Of a stretch of DNA of 64,000 nucleotides, positions 27,370 through 35,448 are shown in pieces. Positions within the stretch are counted from its first letter, which is position 1. Each line of letters starts with the position of its first letter. The stretch is from Escherichia sp. ESNIH1 (GTDB taxonomy: Bacteria > Pseudomonadota > Gammaproteobacteria > Enterobacterales > Enterobacteriaceae): contig PQKR01000006.1 in the NCBI GenBank assembly GCA_002918705.1, positions 186,001 to 250,000 on the forward strand, in the 5' to 3' direction. Under the pieces are notes generated by a model. The model did not search any database. It was given only the letters and a program-made list of their open reading frames with translations, and was not told where the DNA came from. The position numbers and the translations under genes are program-made.

Positions 27370-29123
27370 ACCGGAGCCACACCTTCTCGCTGAAGTTTAA
27401 CGCGCGCTTTTTTCAGGGTCGCCTCATCTACCAGCCCAAGCCGTAAATCAATCTTCAGGAGTAACGTTTCATAACGCTCCACAGCATTGACCGAACCGAT
27501 GTACAACGGTTTTCCATACTCGATAGCATGCCTGAATGACAGCAGGAGCCATACAGACTCCAGCGTTTCCACAACGCAACTTTTTGAACATTCGACACAA
27601 TGAGAAAAATCCGCACAAGCCTTTGGTGTCCGGCCAAATCGTTTTTGCTTTTTTATAAAGCGCAATTCAATATCTGTAGGCGGCTCCTGCGATCGACATC
27701 CCAGGCCATTCAATAAAAGATCCACACCCTCATCGCTTCCACGCAGATCGATCCCCAGCTCATCAGCAACTTTTACCCGCTCGGATAACGCACGTGTCGC
27801 AATCCCCTGATTCATAAGCGTATCAAGTGCAGCACTGAAGTTTTCCTTCGCCCCCTGTGGGTTACCTGCAGCATAATTCCGCCTGTAAGTGCCCCAGTTA
27901 TGCTGTGCTTTTTCCGCCGTAATCAGACCATTCTTTAATGTTCTGTCCGTATACTGCTCAGACGTTTTGCGCAAGCCAGAAACGGTAATTGATGGAAGCG
28001 AGGGATTAAGCTGCCGCATCGTGGCCCACGCCCCCTCAGAGTTAGAAAATTTAGTCAGATGACTGGGATTAAGAGAATAAAGCTTACGGAATTTCACCTG
28101 CGGCTCACTCAGAAACAGCGCCTGTACCGGAGGGAAGTTATCTGCGGAAACCAGATAGTTAACGATGTCGTCCCTGAGCCTGATAAAAGACAGAAACCAG
28201 TAATAGCCCGCACGTTTGGTCACATACTCCGATTTACCTATCGTCAGACGTATATACTTATTCGCTCTCCCCTTATAAACATAATCAGTGCTGATACCCT
28301 TTTCATCCAGATGTATATCATCCCGCGTCAGACCCAGAACCTGAGAGGTGTTTCCCCATGTGTGGTAACAGAACAGAAAAAAAGAAGTAAGAAAGTAATT
28401 TTCCAGAACGTCCCTGATGATGATCTCTGCCCTGCTGACCCCGTTCTCTCCCGGATACCGGAAATACGCTTCATAAACAGGTGCCAGCAAAGACGGTGAG
28501 AAATGCCGCACCCCTTTTTCCGATTTAGCGATATGCTCCCGGATACATCCCGCAAGGAACTCATTCATGGATGACAACTGCCTCAGGATCTCGGAAAGTT
28601 CATTCCTGGTATAGCTATCCCTTCCCTGCTGCTGATACGTTCCTTTCGGTAAGAATTCATATTCATACCGCCTCTGAATCTGCCCGCCCGTAAGCAAAAA
28701 CCGGTTGACCACGGACAAGTAGTGTCTTGCCATCCTGACTGAAATTTTTCGCCGACGAATATCGTTCATGAGATGTTTAATATACATTTCAACGCCTTCA
28801 GCCGTGCCATAGTCATACTGATTGACTGACTGCCATATAAAAAACATATTGAGATAACGGAAAATGGTTAACCTTCCGGCGGGACGGTAAGACAGAAGAA
28901 ATCGTTTCAGAGAGGCAATAAAATCGCGTTTTTCAGGGCGGGCAAGATGCGAATGTTCACTAAACCATCCGGGGAGCAACACATAATCTGAAAAATGAGC
29001 CTGAAGATAAACGTCAAGTAAATAATATCGGTTCAGATCCCGCTGAGTGATGTGTCCGCTGACCGTCTCCCATGACAGCACATTTTCGGCCATCCACGTT
29101 ATCTGCGTTTCACTCCGGCTCAT
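27357..29123 (-). CDS. ginB: GinB-like tyrosine-recombinase homologue with degenerate active site
   Basis: This 588-residue protein has a recombinase fold with altered catalytic residues. The Arg I segment reads WGNTSQVLGLTRDDI (Arg replaced by Thr), and the HxLR box reads VSGLRKT (first His replaced by Ser, Arg kept). His and Tyr of the last motif are retained in AQHNWGTYRRNY. A CX5CX2CX3C cluster (CADFSHCVECSKSC) lies near the C-terminus. The start at 29123 is preferred over 29156 because GGAG lies 6 bases before it; it overlaps ginA by 14 bases. GinB may be a structural partner rather than a strand-cleaving enzyme. Confidence 0.75.
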   Translation of the reverse strand: MSRSETQITWMAENVLSWETVSGHITQRDLNRYYLLDVYLQAHFSDYVLLPGWFSEHSHLARPEKRDFIASLKRFLLSYRPAGRLTIFRYLNMFFIWQSVNQYDYGTAEGVEMYIKHLMNDIRRRKISVRMARHYLSVVNRFLLTGGQIQRRYEYEFLPKGTYQQQGRDSYTRNELSEILRQLSSMNEFLAGCIREHIAKSEKGVRHFSPSLLAPVYEAYFRYPGENGVSRAEIIIRDVLENYFLTSFFLFCYHTWGNTSQVLGLTRDDIHLDEKGISTDYVYKGRANKYIRLTIGKSEYVTKRAGYYWFLSFIRLRDDIVNYLVSADNFPPVQALFLSEPQVKFRKLYSLNPSHLTKFSNSEGAWATMRQLNPSLPSITVSGLRKTSEQYTDRTLKNGLITAEKAQHNWGTYRRNYAAGNPQGAKENFSAALDTLMNQGIATRALSERVKVADELGIDLRGSDEGVDLLLNGLGCRSQEPPTDIELRFIKKQKRFGRTPKACADFSHCVECSKSCVVETLESVWLLLSFRHAIEYGKPLYIGSVNAVERYETLLLKIDLRLGLVDEATLKKARVKLQREGVAPVWQI

Positions 29124-30357
29124 ATATGGCTCCATCGCGACCTGCAGCACCGTCAATCAATGCGTCCATGACCCCGGCGACTGCATCAGAAATCTGGTTT
29201 TGCTGAAGAAAGACGATGTATTTCATCGTCGTATTTTCGCTTTTATGGCCCATCCAGTATTTTACTGTACCCAGCGCATTTGCGGCCTGATCGGGATAGC
29301 AACTCAGTGCCGAGCGTAAAAAATGGGTCGCAAACGTTGCCCGCAAATCATGGGGTTTATGTCTGAACACATTTCCCGGAGCAGACCGGGCCAGGCGATG
29401 GCGAAAACTGTACCAGCGGGAGTAAAAGGCTTTTTCAGACATCCGTTTCCCGTTTGCCATTAAAAATAAAGGCTCGTGCCGCCCTTCCCCACCCTGTCGT
29501 GCACGCCATTTTTGGATCTTCTTTTCATACTCCTCATCCGCCAGATAATCCAGAACCTGCTCGTACAATCGTCTGGTGATGAAGAGTTCTCGCGTCATCC
29601 CAAACTTCGTATGAACTCCGCATCTCGGACCAATATGAAGCCCCCTGATGGTCAACTCAGATACAGGGACACTGGCAAGGTACTCTTCAGTAAAGAGTGA
29701 CGACGGCAGGGTCAGCATTTCATCCAGCCGTAACCCACAATTTTTCATCAGCACAATCATTAAACTGAACAACCCGGACTCAGATTTCAGTGCCTCATCC
29801 AGGATATGAACCTCTGCATCATTCAGTGGGTTGATTGTCCTTTTTGTTGTGCTGGTTATCCTGATGGCAAGATCCGAACTTATCACCTTGCGTCGCCCGT
29901 CAACGACTTTTTCGACCAACGTAAAAAATGAGCTGGCAGCCAGCTCACCACACTTGCCCAGAAATACGTAAAACCGTCGGATAACGCTGATGTACACCGC
30001 CGCGGTGGATGAGGCGATGCGCCCCTGCCTTACGGCCCCCAGAAGATACTCCCTGAAGCCATATGTAGGGCTTTGGTATTTCAACGTTCCCGGGGTGAAA
30101 GGGTCAAGTCCGTTATCCTCCAGCCACCTTATCCAGCGTAAAAATGCCCGGGCTAAAGGCTTTAAATCCCTGGCCTGCAGGATAGCTTTATCCATAAGAT
30201 AAAAGTGTACATATCGGCTCAGTTTTCGATTCTGGATGCCGCTAATATAAGGTATTTCAGCATACAGAAATCCGGGTTCAAATTTCAGTTTCGGCTCTGT
30301 TGCATCCAGTTTGCTGACACGCCCATAACGCGCATGAATGTTAGTGATTATCCTCAC
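29110..30357 (-). CDS. ginA: GinA-like tyrosine recombinase (integrase)
   Basis: This 415-residue phage-type integrase has a core-binding N-terminal domain and a complete catalytic set: Arg I in NCGLRLDEMLTLP, HxLR in KPHDLRATFATHFL, and the GHKSENTTMKYIVFL motif with the Tyr nucleophile near residue 385. It is the first gene of a four-gene minus-strand operon and is closest to the chromosomal junction. Start overlap and spacing show coupling to ginB. It is the likely main catalyst for insertion into ygiQ. Confidence 0.88.
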   Translation of the reverse strand: MRIITNIHARYGRVSKLDATEPKLKFEPGFLYAEIPYISGIQNRKLSRYVHFYLMDKAILQARDLKPLARAFLRWIRWLEDNGLDPFTPGTLKYQSPTYGFREYLLGAVRQGRIASSTAAVYISVIRRFYVFLGKCGELAASSFFTLVEKVVDGRRKVISSDLAIRITSTTKRTINPLNDAEVHILDEALKSESGLFSLMIVLMKNCGLRLDEMLTLPSSLFTEEYLASVPVSELTIRGLHIGPRCGVHTKFGMTRELFITRRLYEQVLDYLADEEYEKKIQKWRARQGGEGRHEPLFLMANGKRMSEKAFYSRWYSFRHRLARSAPGNVFRHKPHDLRATFATHFLRSALSCYPDQAANALGTVKYWMGHKSENTTMKYIVFLQQNQISDAVAGVMDALIDGAAGRDGAIYEPE

Positions 30358-30970
30358 AGTCTGTCGCCCTGAAACGCCACCTCATGCCTACACTATAAAT
30401 CCGGAAGAAGAAAAAACAAACAACCAGGTTGCCGGGAGTGAATATGCAAATCAGGAGGAAAGTAAAAGATGTAACGACACCATCACGATGCAATACATTG
30501 ACCTCAACACGTTACCCGGACCATACGTGATAAACATCACAAATCCTTTGAGTGAAGAACTTAAGATGTGATTTTCATTTCCCGGCACAAACCGTGCCCT
30601 TAAAAAACAGGCAACGGATACATCTTAATGCCAGAAGTAAACCTTAATTGATTGAATACAGCCTGAGTCCATTGCAAAAATAACACACAGGGTAAATTCG
30701 CATATACAGAACCCAACGAAAAGCAAAAGAAACCTGTAACACATTTCGTTTACCTGTCACTTTCAATTGTAAAAGCCAGCAGAAAAAGCGCATATAACTA
30801 TATTTATCCCTGCGGGGACTTTTGTTTGTGCTATATATTTTTTACAGAGAACCGCAACGCGTCCAAACACAAGAATATATTTACCTCTGGAAAATGGTCT
30901 GACTCCCTTTCACGTGGTTGTAGTGACCTGTTCTGTGATTCATGTAATGTCTTTTCTGGATGAGGAAAAT
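30358..30970. other. AT-rich divergent promoter region of the recombinase operon
   Basis: About 610 bases without a supported gene. A 77-codon frame (30338-30571) overlaps the ginA start and has no ribosome-binding site. CCTGTAACAC and ACCTGTCAC near 30735-30762 form a loose direct repeat. The region must hold the leftward promoter for ginABCD and the rightward promoter for the next gene. Confidence 0.5.
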
Positions 30971-31606
30971 ATGTCATCACTGATATTTTATACAGACGAA
31001 GCACAAGCACTGATTGTAACAGATACCCTTGCCGTCACCGATAATGGGGAGCCGTTATCTTTTGTTTCCAAAGCAGGTTACATCCCCCAGCTAAGAACCA
31101 TCATAGCAGGTACGGGGGCAGGTGGATTTTCTAACACCTGGTTGCTTGAAGCATCAACCAGAATGGTCGTATCAGGTATACAAAATCTCAATTATCATAC
31201 ATCGGCCTGTCTAAGGAGGCTGTGGAAACAATACAAGCATGACCATGCAATTCCCTCTTCTTCAACGGTGACAACCAGTGTTTATCAGTTCGCAATTTGC
31301 GAGGAAACAGGAAATATCGTTTCGTTCGCCTATCGCTCAGTCCATGATTTCGAATCAGAGCAATTACAATACGGAACAGGAGTAAAACCTGAGTGCCAAA
31401 TCCTGGATGGGGATTTGTTGCAGACAATTCCTGTAATGATGAATGAACAAAGGGCTATACAGGCGACATACTCACACCCGGAACGGATCCATATTGGCGG
31501 TGAGATGATTGCGCATTATCTGACATCATCTATGTATCAATGCTTTAAGATTGGGGAATTTGAGGATTTCAGAACTCAGGGAGAGTATATATTGAGCAGG
31601 ATTTAG
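30971..31606 (+). CDS. Ntn-hydrolase-like hypothetical protein next to the island end
   Basis: This 211-residue protein starts MSSLIFYTDEAQALIVTDTL and contains SKAGYIPQLRTIIAGTGAGGF. This resembles the first strands of proteasome-like (Ntn) folds found in uncharacterised phage and island proteins, where a Ser/Thr near the N-terminus could be the nucleophile. I cannot name a function. The ATG at 30971 has GATGAGGA upstream and is preferred over an in-frame ATG at 30914. It lies between ginA and the ygiQ junction, divergent from ginA, so it is bound to the island end. Low GC compared with the chromosome. Confidence 0.55.
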   Translation: MSSLIFYTDEAQALIVTDTLAVTDNGEPLSFVSKAGYIPQLRTIIAGTGAGGFSNTWLLEASTRMVVSGIQNLNYHTSACLRRLWKQYKHDHAIPSSSTVTTSVYQFAICEETGNIVSFAYRSVHDFESEQLQYGTGVKPECQILDGDLLQTIPVMMNEQRAIQATYSHPERIHIGGEMIAHYLTSSMYQCFKIGEFEDFRTQGEYILSRI

Positions 31607-31690
31607 GCAAAACGCGGTTCAGATAAAGTGCTTTTAACAGGCTTGCTGAACATTAAAAGGATATCTCTCAATTACGATGAATAGCTTGAA

Positions 31691-31722
31691 TTCTAAAAAT
31701 AGAAAAGTAGAGTTTAACTCTA
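31691..31722. repeat. Pair of inverted repeats beside the island-ygiQ junction
   Basis: TTCTA-AAAA-TAGAA (31691-31704) and TAGAGTT-T-AACTCTA (31708-31722) are two perfect inverted repeats within the last 52 bases of the island, ending 20 bases from the junction. They are good candidates for recombinase arm or core binding sites. Confidence 0.5.
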
Positions 31723-31741
31723 AATACATAAAAACAAGAGT

Positions 31742-31743
31742 AA
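31742..31743. other. Island-chromosome junction inside ygiQ
   Basis: Reading ygiQ on the minus strand, similarity to the E. coli gene runs to the codons for GCFGGCSF and stops there. The next codon, which should be Cys, is Thr, followed by unrelated AT-rich sequence. The break falls at 31742/31743 within one or two bases. The other junction is outside the window. Confidence 0.8.
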
Positions 31744-33010
31744 AGGAGCAGCCGCCAAAGCAGCCGCGCATGATGTTGACCGAGAAACGGATCATCTCAT
31801 AGGCCGGAATGCGGCTGTTGCCGTAGGCCGGATGCGGCACGCGCTTGTAGGGCAGCGCAAAGACGCTGTCCATCTCTTCGGTGGAGAGCGGGATCGCCGG
31901 CGGGTTGATCCAGATGTAGCGGTCGCCGTGCTTCTGCATCAGCGCCCGCGCACAGCCTGGGTTGGTCTCATGGTGCAGAATGCGCGAGGCGTGAGCGTAG
32001 AGCACCTTGTCGGCCTTCACCTTCTCAAAGGAGGGCAGCAGAACGTAGATCTTCTCCCACGGCTTCGGCCGCGGCGGCTGAATGACGACGGCTTTTGCTT
32101 CGGCTTTTTTGGGTTCAACAGGCTTGTTGTCGGCACACGGCAGATCCTCTCCATACGGATGGGGGATTGGATCGATTTTACCCGGCATATCAATGATGCG
32201 GGAGTCTACCCCGCTCCAGCCCGGCAGCGCCTCTTTGACCATAATGGCGGTGTTGCGCACGTCACGGATGCTGGCCACCGGCTCGCCCTGTGACAGGCGA
32301 TGGGCAACCTCAACCAGCGGACGCTCACCGTTGCCGAAGATCAGCATGTCGGCTTTAGAATCCACCAGCACCGAGCGACGCACGGTATCCGACCAGTAGT
32401 CGTAGTGCGCGGTACGGCGCAGGCTCGCCTCAATGCCGCCAAGGATCACCGGCACATCTTTCCACGCCTCTTTACAGCGCTGGGTATAGGCCAGCGTGGC
32501 ACGATCCGGGCGCTTGCCCGCCACGTTATCCGGCGTATAGGCGTCGTCATGACGCAGCTTACGATCGGCGGTGTAGCGGTTGATCATCGAGTCCATATTG
32601 CCCGCGGTGACGCCGAAGAACAGGTTCGGTTTGCCGAGGCGCATAAAGTCCTCTTTGCTGTTCCAGTCCGGCTGGGCAATGATGCCGACGCGGAAGCCCT
32701 GCGCCTCCAGCATGCGTCCGCAGATCGCCATGCCGAAGCTCGGGTGATCGACATAGGCATCCCCGGTAACCAGGATGATGTCGCAGCTGTCCCAGCCAAG
32801 CTGCTCCATCTCTTCACGTGACATGGGCAAAAACGGCGCGGGGCCGAAACAGGCAGCCCAGTACTGCGGCCATGAGAAGAGGTCACGATCCGGCTGGATC
32901 AGGGAGATAGCGCTCATAATGCTTCCGGGGTGATTAAAAAGAGATCATCAAAGGGCGGCGATTATACGCTTGAACAGTGGGGGAAATGAAGGAATTTTGT
33001 ACGGGATATT

Positions 33011-33062
33011 TACCCGGCATACAGGTTGCGTAGGCCGGGTAAGGCGAAGCCGCCACCCGGCG
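33011..33062. repeat. REP element downstream of ftsP
   Basis: GCCGGGT-type imperfect palindromes (TACCCGGCA, GTAGGCCGGGTAAGGCGAAG, CCACCCGGCG) mark a pair of enterobacterial REP units between ftsP and the ygiQ remnant. They can stabilise the ftsP transcript end. Confidence 0.8.
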
Positions 33063-33064
33063 AT

Positions 33065-34477
33065 TTATGGTGCCGGGTTGACCAATAGCTGACCGATGGA
33101 TCCCCGGTCAGACATCTCCAGCGTCTGGCTAAAGTACTGGAACGGGAAGTGCGGCCACGAAGGCTGCCCGTAGTAGACCAGTAGTTCAACCTGCCCATCT
33201 ACCCAGACGGTATCCTTCATGCCCCGATCCTCCGGGAACGGCATCGCGCCGTTGACGTTGCGGATCAGGAAGCTGACGCCCTCGATATGGAACGACTGCG
33301 GCGTGTCGGCACGCACAGTCCAACGCTCCCACGTCCCCTGCTGGGCAGTGATATCGATACGCTTGATATCCCACAGCTGGCCGTTGATCCCCGGATCGTC
33401 GCCGAGGGCAATATCGCGGCTGCGCACCGCCGCACCGCTCATCAGCTCCGTCGGCAGCAGCCGCAGCGGCAGCGTATCGGTCACCAGCGGCAGCAGTCCG
33501 GTGGGACGTAACGTCAGCACCAGGGTGGAGATCAGGATGCTTGATGGCTCAAAGAAGCCACGGATGCGGTCGACAATGCCCGCCGCTTCACCGCAGGTGA
33601 TCGACACCTCGTCACCGTTGGTCATATTGACGAGGATTTCACGCCGTTCGCCAGGGGCCAGCGAAAGCTGCTTCACCGACACCGGCGCGGGTAAAAAGCC
33701 CTGGTCGCCGGAGATAACGTGCAGCGCCCGGCCATCGCTCATCTGCAGCTGATAGCGACGGGCGTTAGAGGCGTTCAGCAGGCGCAGGCGTACCCAGCCG
33801 CGTGACACCTCGACATAGGGGCTCTGTGCGCCGTTAACCAGTAGCGTATCGCCAACGAAGCCGCCGCTGCCCGGCTCGCTGTACTCTGGCGTGCCGAAGT
33901 TATCCAGCCGCTTGTCCTGAATAATGACGGGAAAATCATCTACGCCATAGTGATTGGGGATGGGCAGAGATTTACTCACCTCATCCTCAATTAACCACAT
34001 ACCGGCCAGGCCGTTATAGACCTGCTCCGCGGTGCGGTTGGGCGTGTTGGCGTGATACCAGAGCGTCGCCGCGCTCTGGCGGATCGGCAGCACCGGCGCC
34101 CAGTCAGCGCTGGGGGACATCATTCGCGCCGGGCCGCCGATCAGCGGACCCGGCACCTGCAGGCCGCTGATGTTCATGGCGACGTTCTCTGCCAGCCGGT
34201 TGCTGTAGATCATCTTCACGTCATCGCCGCTCCAGACGCGAATGGTCGGCCCCAGGTAGCGCCCGTTAATGCCCCATACCTGGGCGCGGGTGCCCGGGGT
34301 AAAGGACCAGTGCGCCCGCTGCAGGGTCAGAAACAGCGGCTGCCCACGGCGGGATTCAATAAGCGGCGGCACAGGCAGCGGCTGCTGCTGCCCGGCGGCG
34401 TTGGCCCGTAGCGGAACCGCGCCCACACAAAGCGCAGCGCCGGAGGCCTGGATAAACTGACGCCGACTGAGTGACAT
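33065..34477 (-). CDS. ftsP: Cell division protein FtsP (SufI), multicopper-oxidase fold
   Basis: This 470-residue periplasmic protein is exported by the Tat system: the N-terminus MSLSRRQFIQASGAALCVGA contains the twin-arginine SRRQFIQ motif, with cleavage after RANA. It has three cupredoxin domains like a multicopper oxidase but lacks the copper-ligand histidines of active enzymes. FtsP protects and stabilises the divisome under stress. It is followed by REP sequence and preceded by plsC on the same strand. Length matches E. coli SufI. Confidence 0.95.
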   Translation of the reverse strand: MSLSRRQFIQASGAALCVGAVPLRANAAGQQQPLPVPPLIESRRGQPLFLTLQRAHWSFTPGTRAQVWGINGRYLGPTIRVWSGDDVKMIYSNRLAENVAMNISGLQVPGPLIGGPARMMSPSADWAPVLPIRQSAATLWYHANTPNRTAEQVYNGLAGMWLIEDEVSKSLPIPNHYGVDDFPVIIQDKRLDNFGTPEYSEPGSGGFVGDTLLVNGAQSPYVEVSRGWVRLRLLNASNARRYQLQMSDGRALHVISGDQGFLPAPVSVKQLSLAPGERREILVNMTNGDEVSITCGEAAGIVDRIRGFFEPSSILISTLVLTLRPTGLLPLVTDTLPLRLLPTELMSGAAVRSRDIALGDDPGINGQLWDIKRIDITAQQGTWERWTVRADTPQSFHIEGVSFLIRNVNGAMPFPEDRGMKDTVWVDGQVELLVYYGQPSWPHFPFQYFSQTLEMSDRGSIGQLLVNPAP

Positions 34478-34528
34478 ATCTTGCTCCCTGTAAAACGGAC
34501 TAAAGCGCGTAAAAAGGTACGGCTACCT

Positions 34529-35266
34529 CTACCGCTTGCCAGCGGCTTCGCGGGCGGCAACTTCGCTATCAAGCTCGGCGATCTTTTCCGCCATCAGCGC
34601 ACGGCAGTGAGTAGCCAGCTCGCGCACCTGATCTTTGCCAAACCGGCTGGTGTCTACCGGCGGCAGCATTTCGACAATCACCAGACCGTTATTCAGACGG
34701 TTAAGGTTAATTTTATTAGAGGTATTCGAAACGCATACCGGAATAATGGGCACGCCAGCAGCGATAGCCGCATGGAACGCGCCGGTCTTAAACGGCAGCA
34801 GCCCCCGCCCGCGGCTGCGGGTACCTTCCGGGAACATCCAGATAGAGATGTTTCGCTTCTGAATATGCTTGACCACCTGAGCGATGGTCCCGTGCGCTTT
34901 AGCACGGTTATCGCGGTCAATCAGCAGATTACCGGTCAGCCAGTAGAGTTGGCCAAAGAACGGGATCCACAGCAGGCTCTTTTTGCCCACGGTGACGGTG
35001 CGCGGCTGCACAATGCTCGCCGCGGTAACCATATCGTAGTTGTTCTGGTGGTTGCCGATGTAGATCGCATTACCGTACTTTGCCGCATCAGGCGGCATGC
35101 GCAGCTCTACTTTGATACCCATGACCGGCGCCAGACGGCCAAAGAGATGGCCGAAGGTGGCGACGTGTTTTGGATTCCGTGGGCTAAACAGGCAGTAGAT
35201 ACAGCCAAAGATACAGACCAGGATGCTGTAAATAACAACAATGATTGCGCGTAAAATGAATAGCAT
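34529..35266 (-). CDS. plsC: 1-acyl-sn-glycerol-3-phosphate acyltransferase
   Basis: This 245-residue inner-membrane enzyme makes phosphatidate from lysophosphatidate with acyl-ACP or acyl-CoA. The catalytic HX4D box is NHQNNYD (residues ~73-79) and the glycerophosphate-binding motif is PEGTRSRG (~147-154). An N-terminal transmembrane helix (IRAIIVVIYSILVCIFGCIY) anchors it. It lies between parC and ftsP, as in E. coli, all reading leftward. Confidence 0.95.
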   Translation of the reverse strand: MLFILRAIIVVIYSILVCIFGCIYCLFSPRNPKHVATFGHLFGRLAPVMGIKVELRMPPDAAKYGNAIYIGNHQNNYDMVTAASIVQPRTVTVGKKSLLWIPFFGQLYWLTGNLLIDRDNRAKAHGTIAQVVKHIQKRNISIWMFPEGTRSRGRGLLPFKTGAFHAAIAAGVPIIPVCVSNTSNKINLNRLNNGLVIVEMLPPVDTSRFGKDQVRELATHCRALMAEKIAELDSEVAAREAAGKR

Positions 35267-35410
35267 AGCTACCTCGAAAGCCTGGACACCCGCCCATTAT
35301 AGTGTAGCGGCTGACGGTGCACGGCTTTGTTCCATCGGGTCCGTGAAAAAGCGTATTGTCAATCGTAACCTGCGATTTAACAATGACTTTACGGGAAATT
35401 TTATGGGTAG

Positions 35411-35435
35411 CTCCCCCTTCGGCGGGAAGGGGGAG
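35411..35435 (-). terminator. Hairpin after parC
   Basis: CTCCCCCTTC (35411-35420) and GAAGGGGGAG (35426-35435) form a perfect 10-bp stem with a 5-base loop, 13 bases beyond the parC stop. On the minus strand the following bases are AT-rich without a clean T-run. Confidence 0.55.
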
Positions 35436-35448
35436 AAGCACACAGGGA

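Larger units (their letters stand above)
31634..32917 (-). pseudogene. ygiQ: YgiQ, interrupted radical-SAM protein (N-terminal half)
   Basis: Residues 1-391 match the N-terminal half of YgiQ (739 residues in E. coli), including the cobalamin-binding-like region ([17 protein letters not shown]) and the linker up to [18 protein letters not shown]. The radical-SAM cluster motif CX3CX2C needs one more Cys directly after this point; it is replaced by Thr and a 35-residue tail encoded by the island, ending at 31634. Without a complete Fe-S motif and the catalytic barrel the protein cannot work as a radical-SAM enzyme. Confidence 0.92.

Noticed and set aside
30338..30571. 77-codon plus-strand frame overlapping the ginA start
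   Set aside because: No ribosome-binding site, overlaps the divergent ginA coding start, and the peptide has no features.
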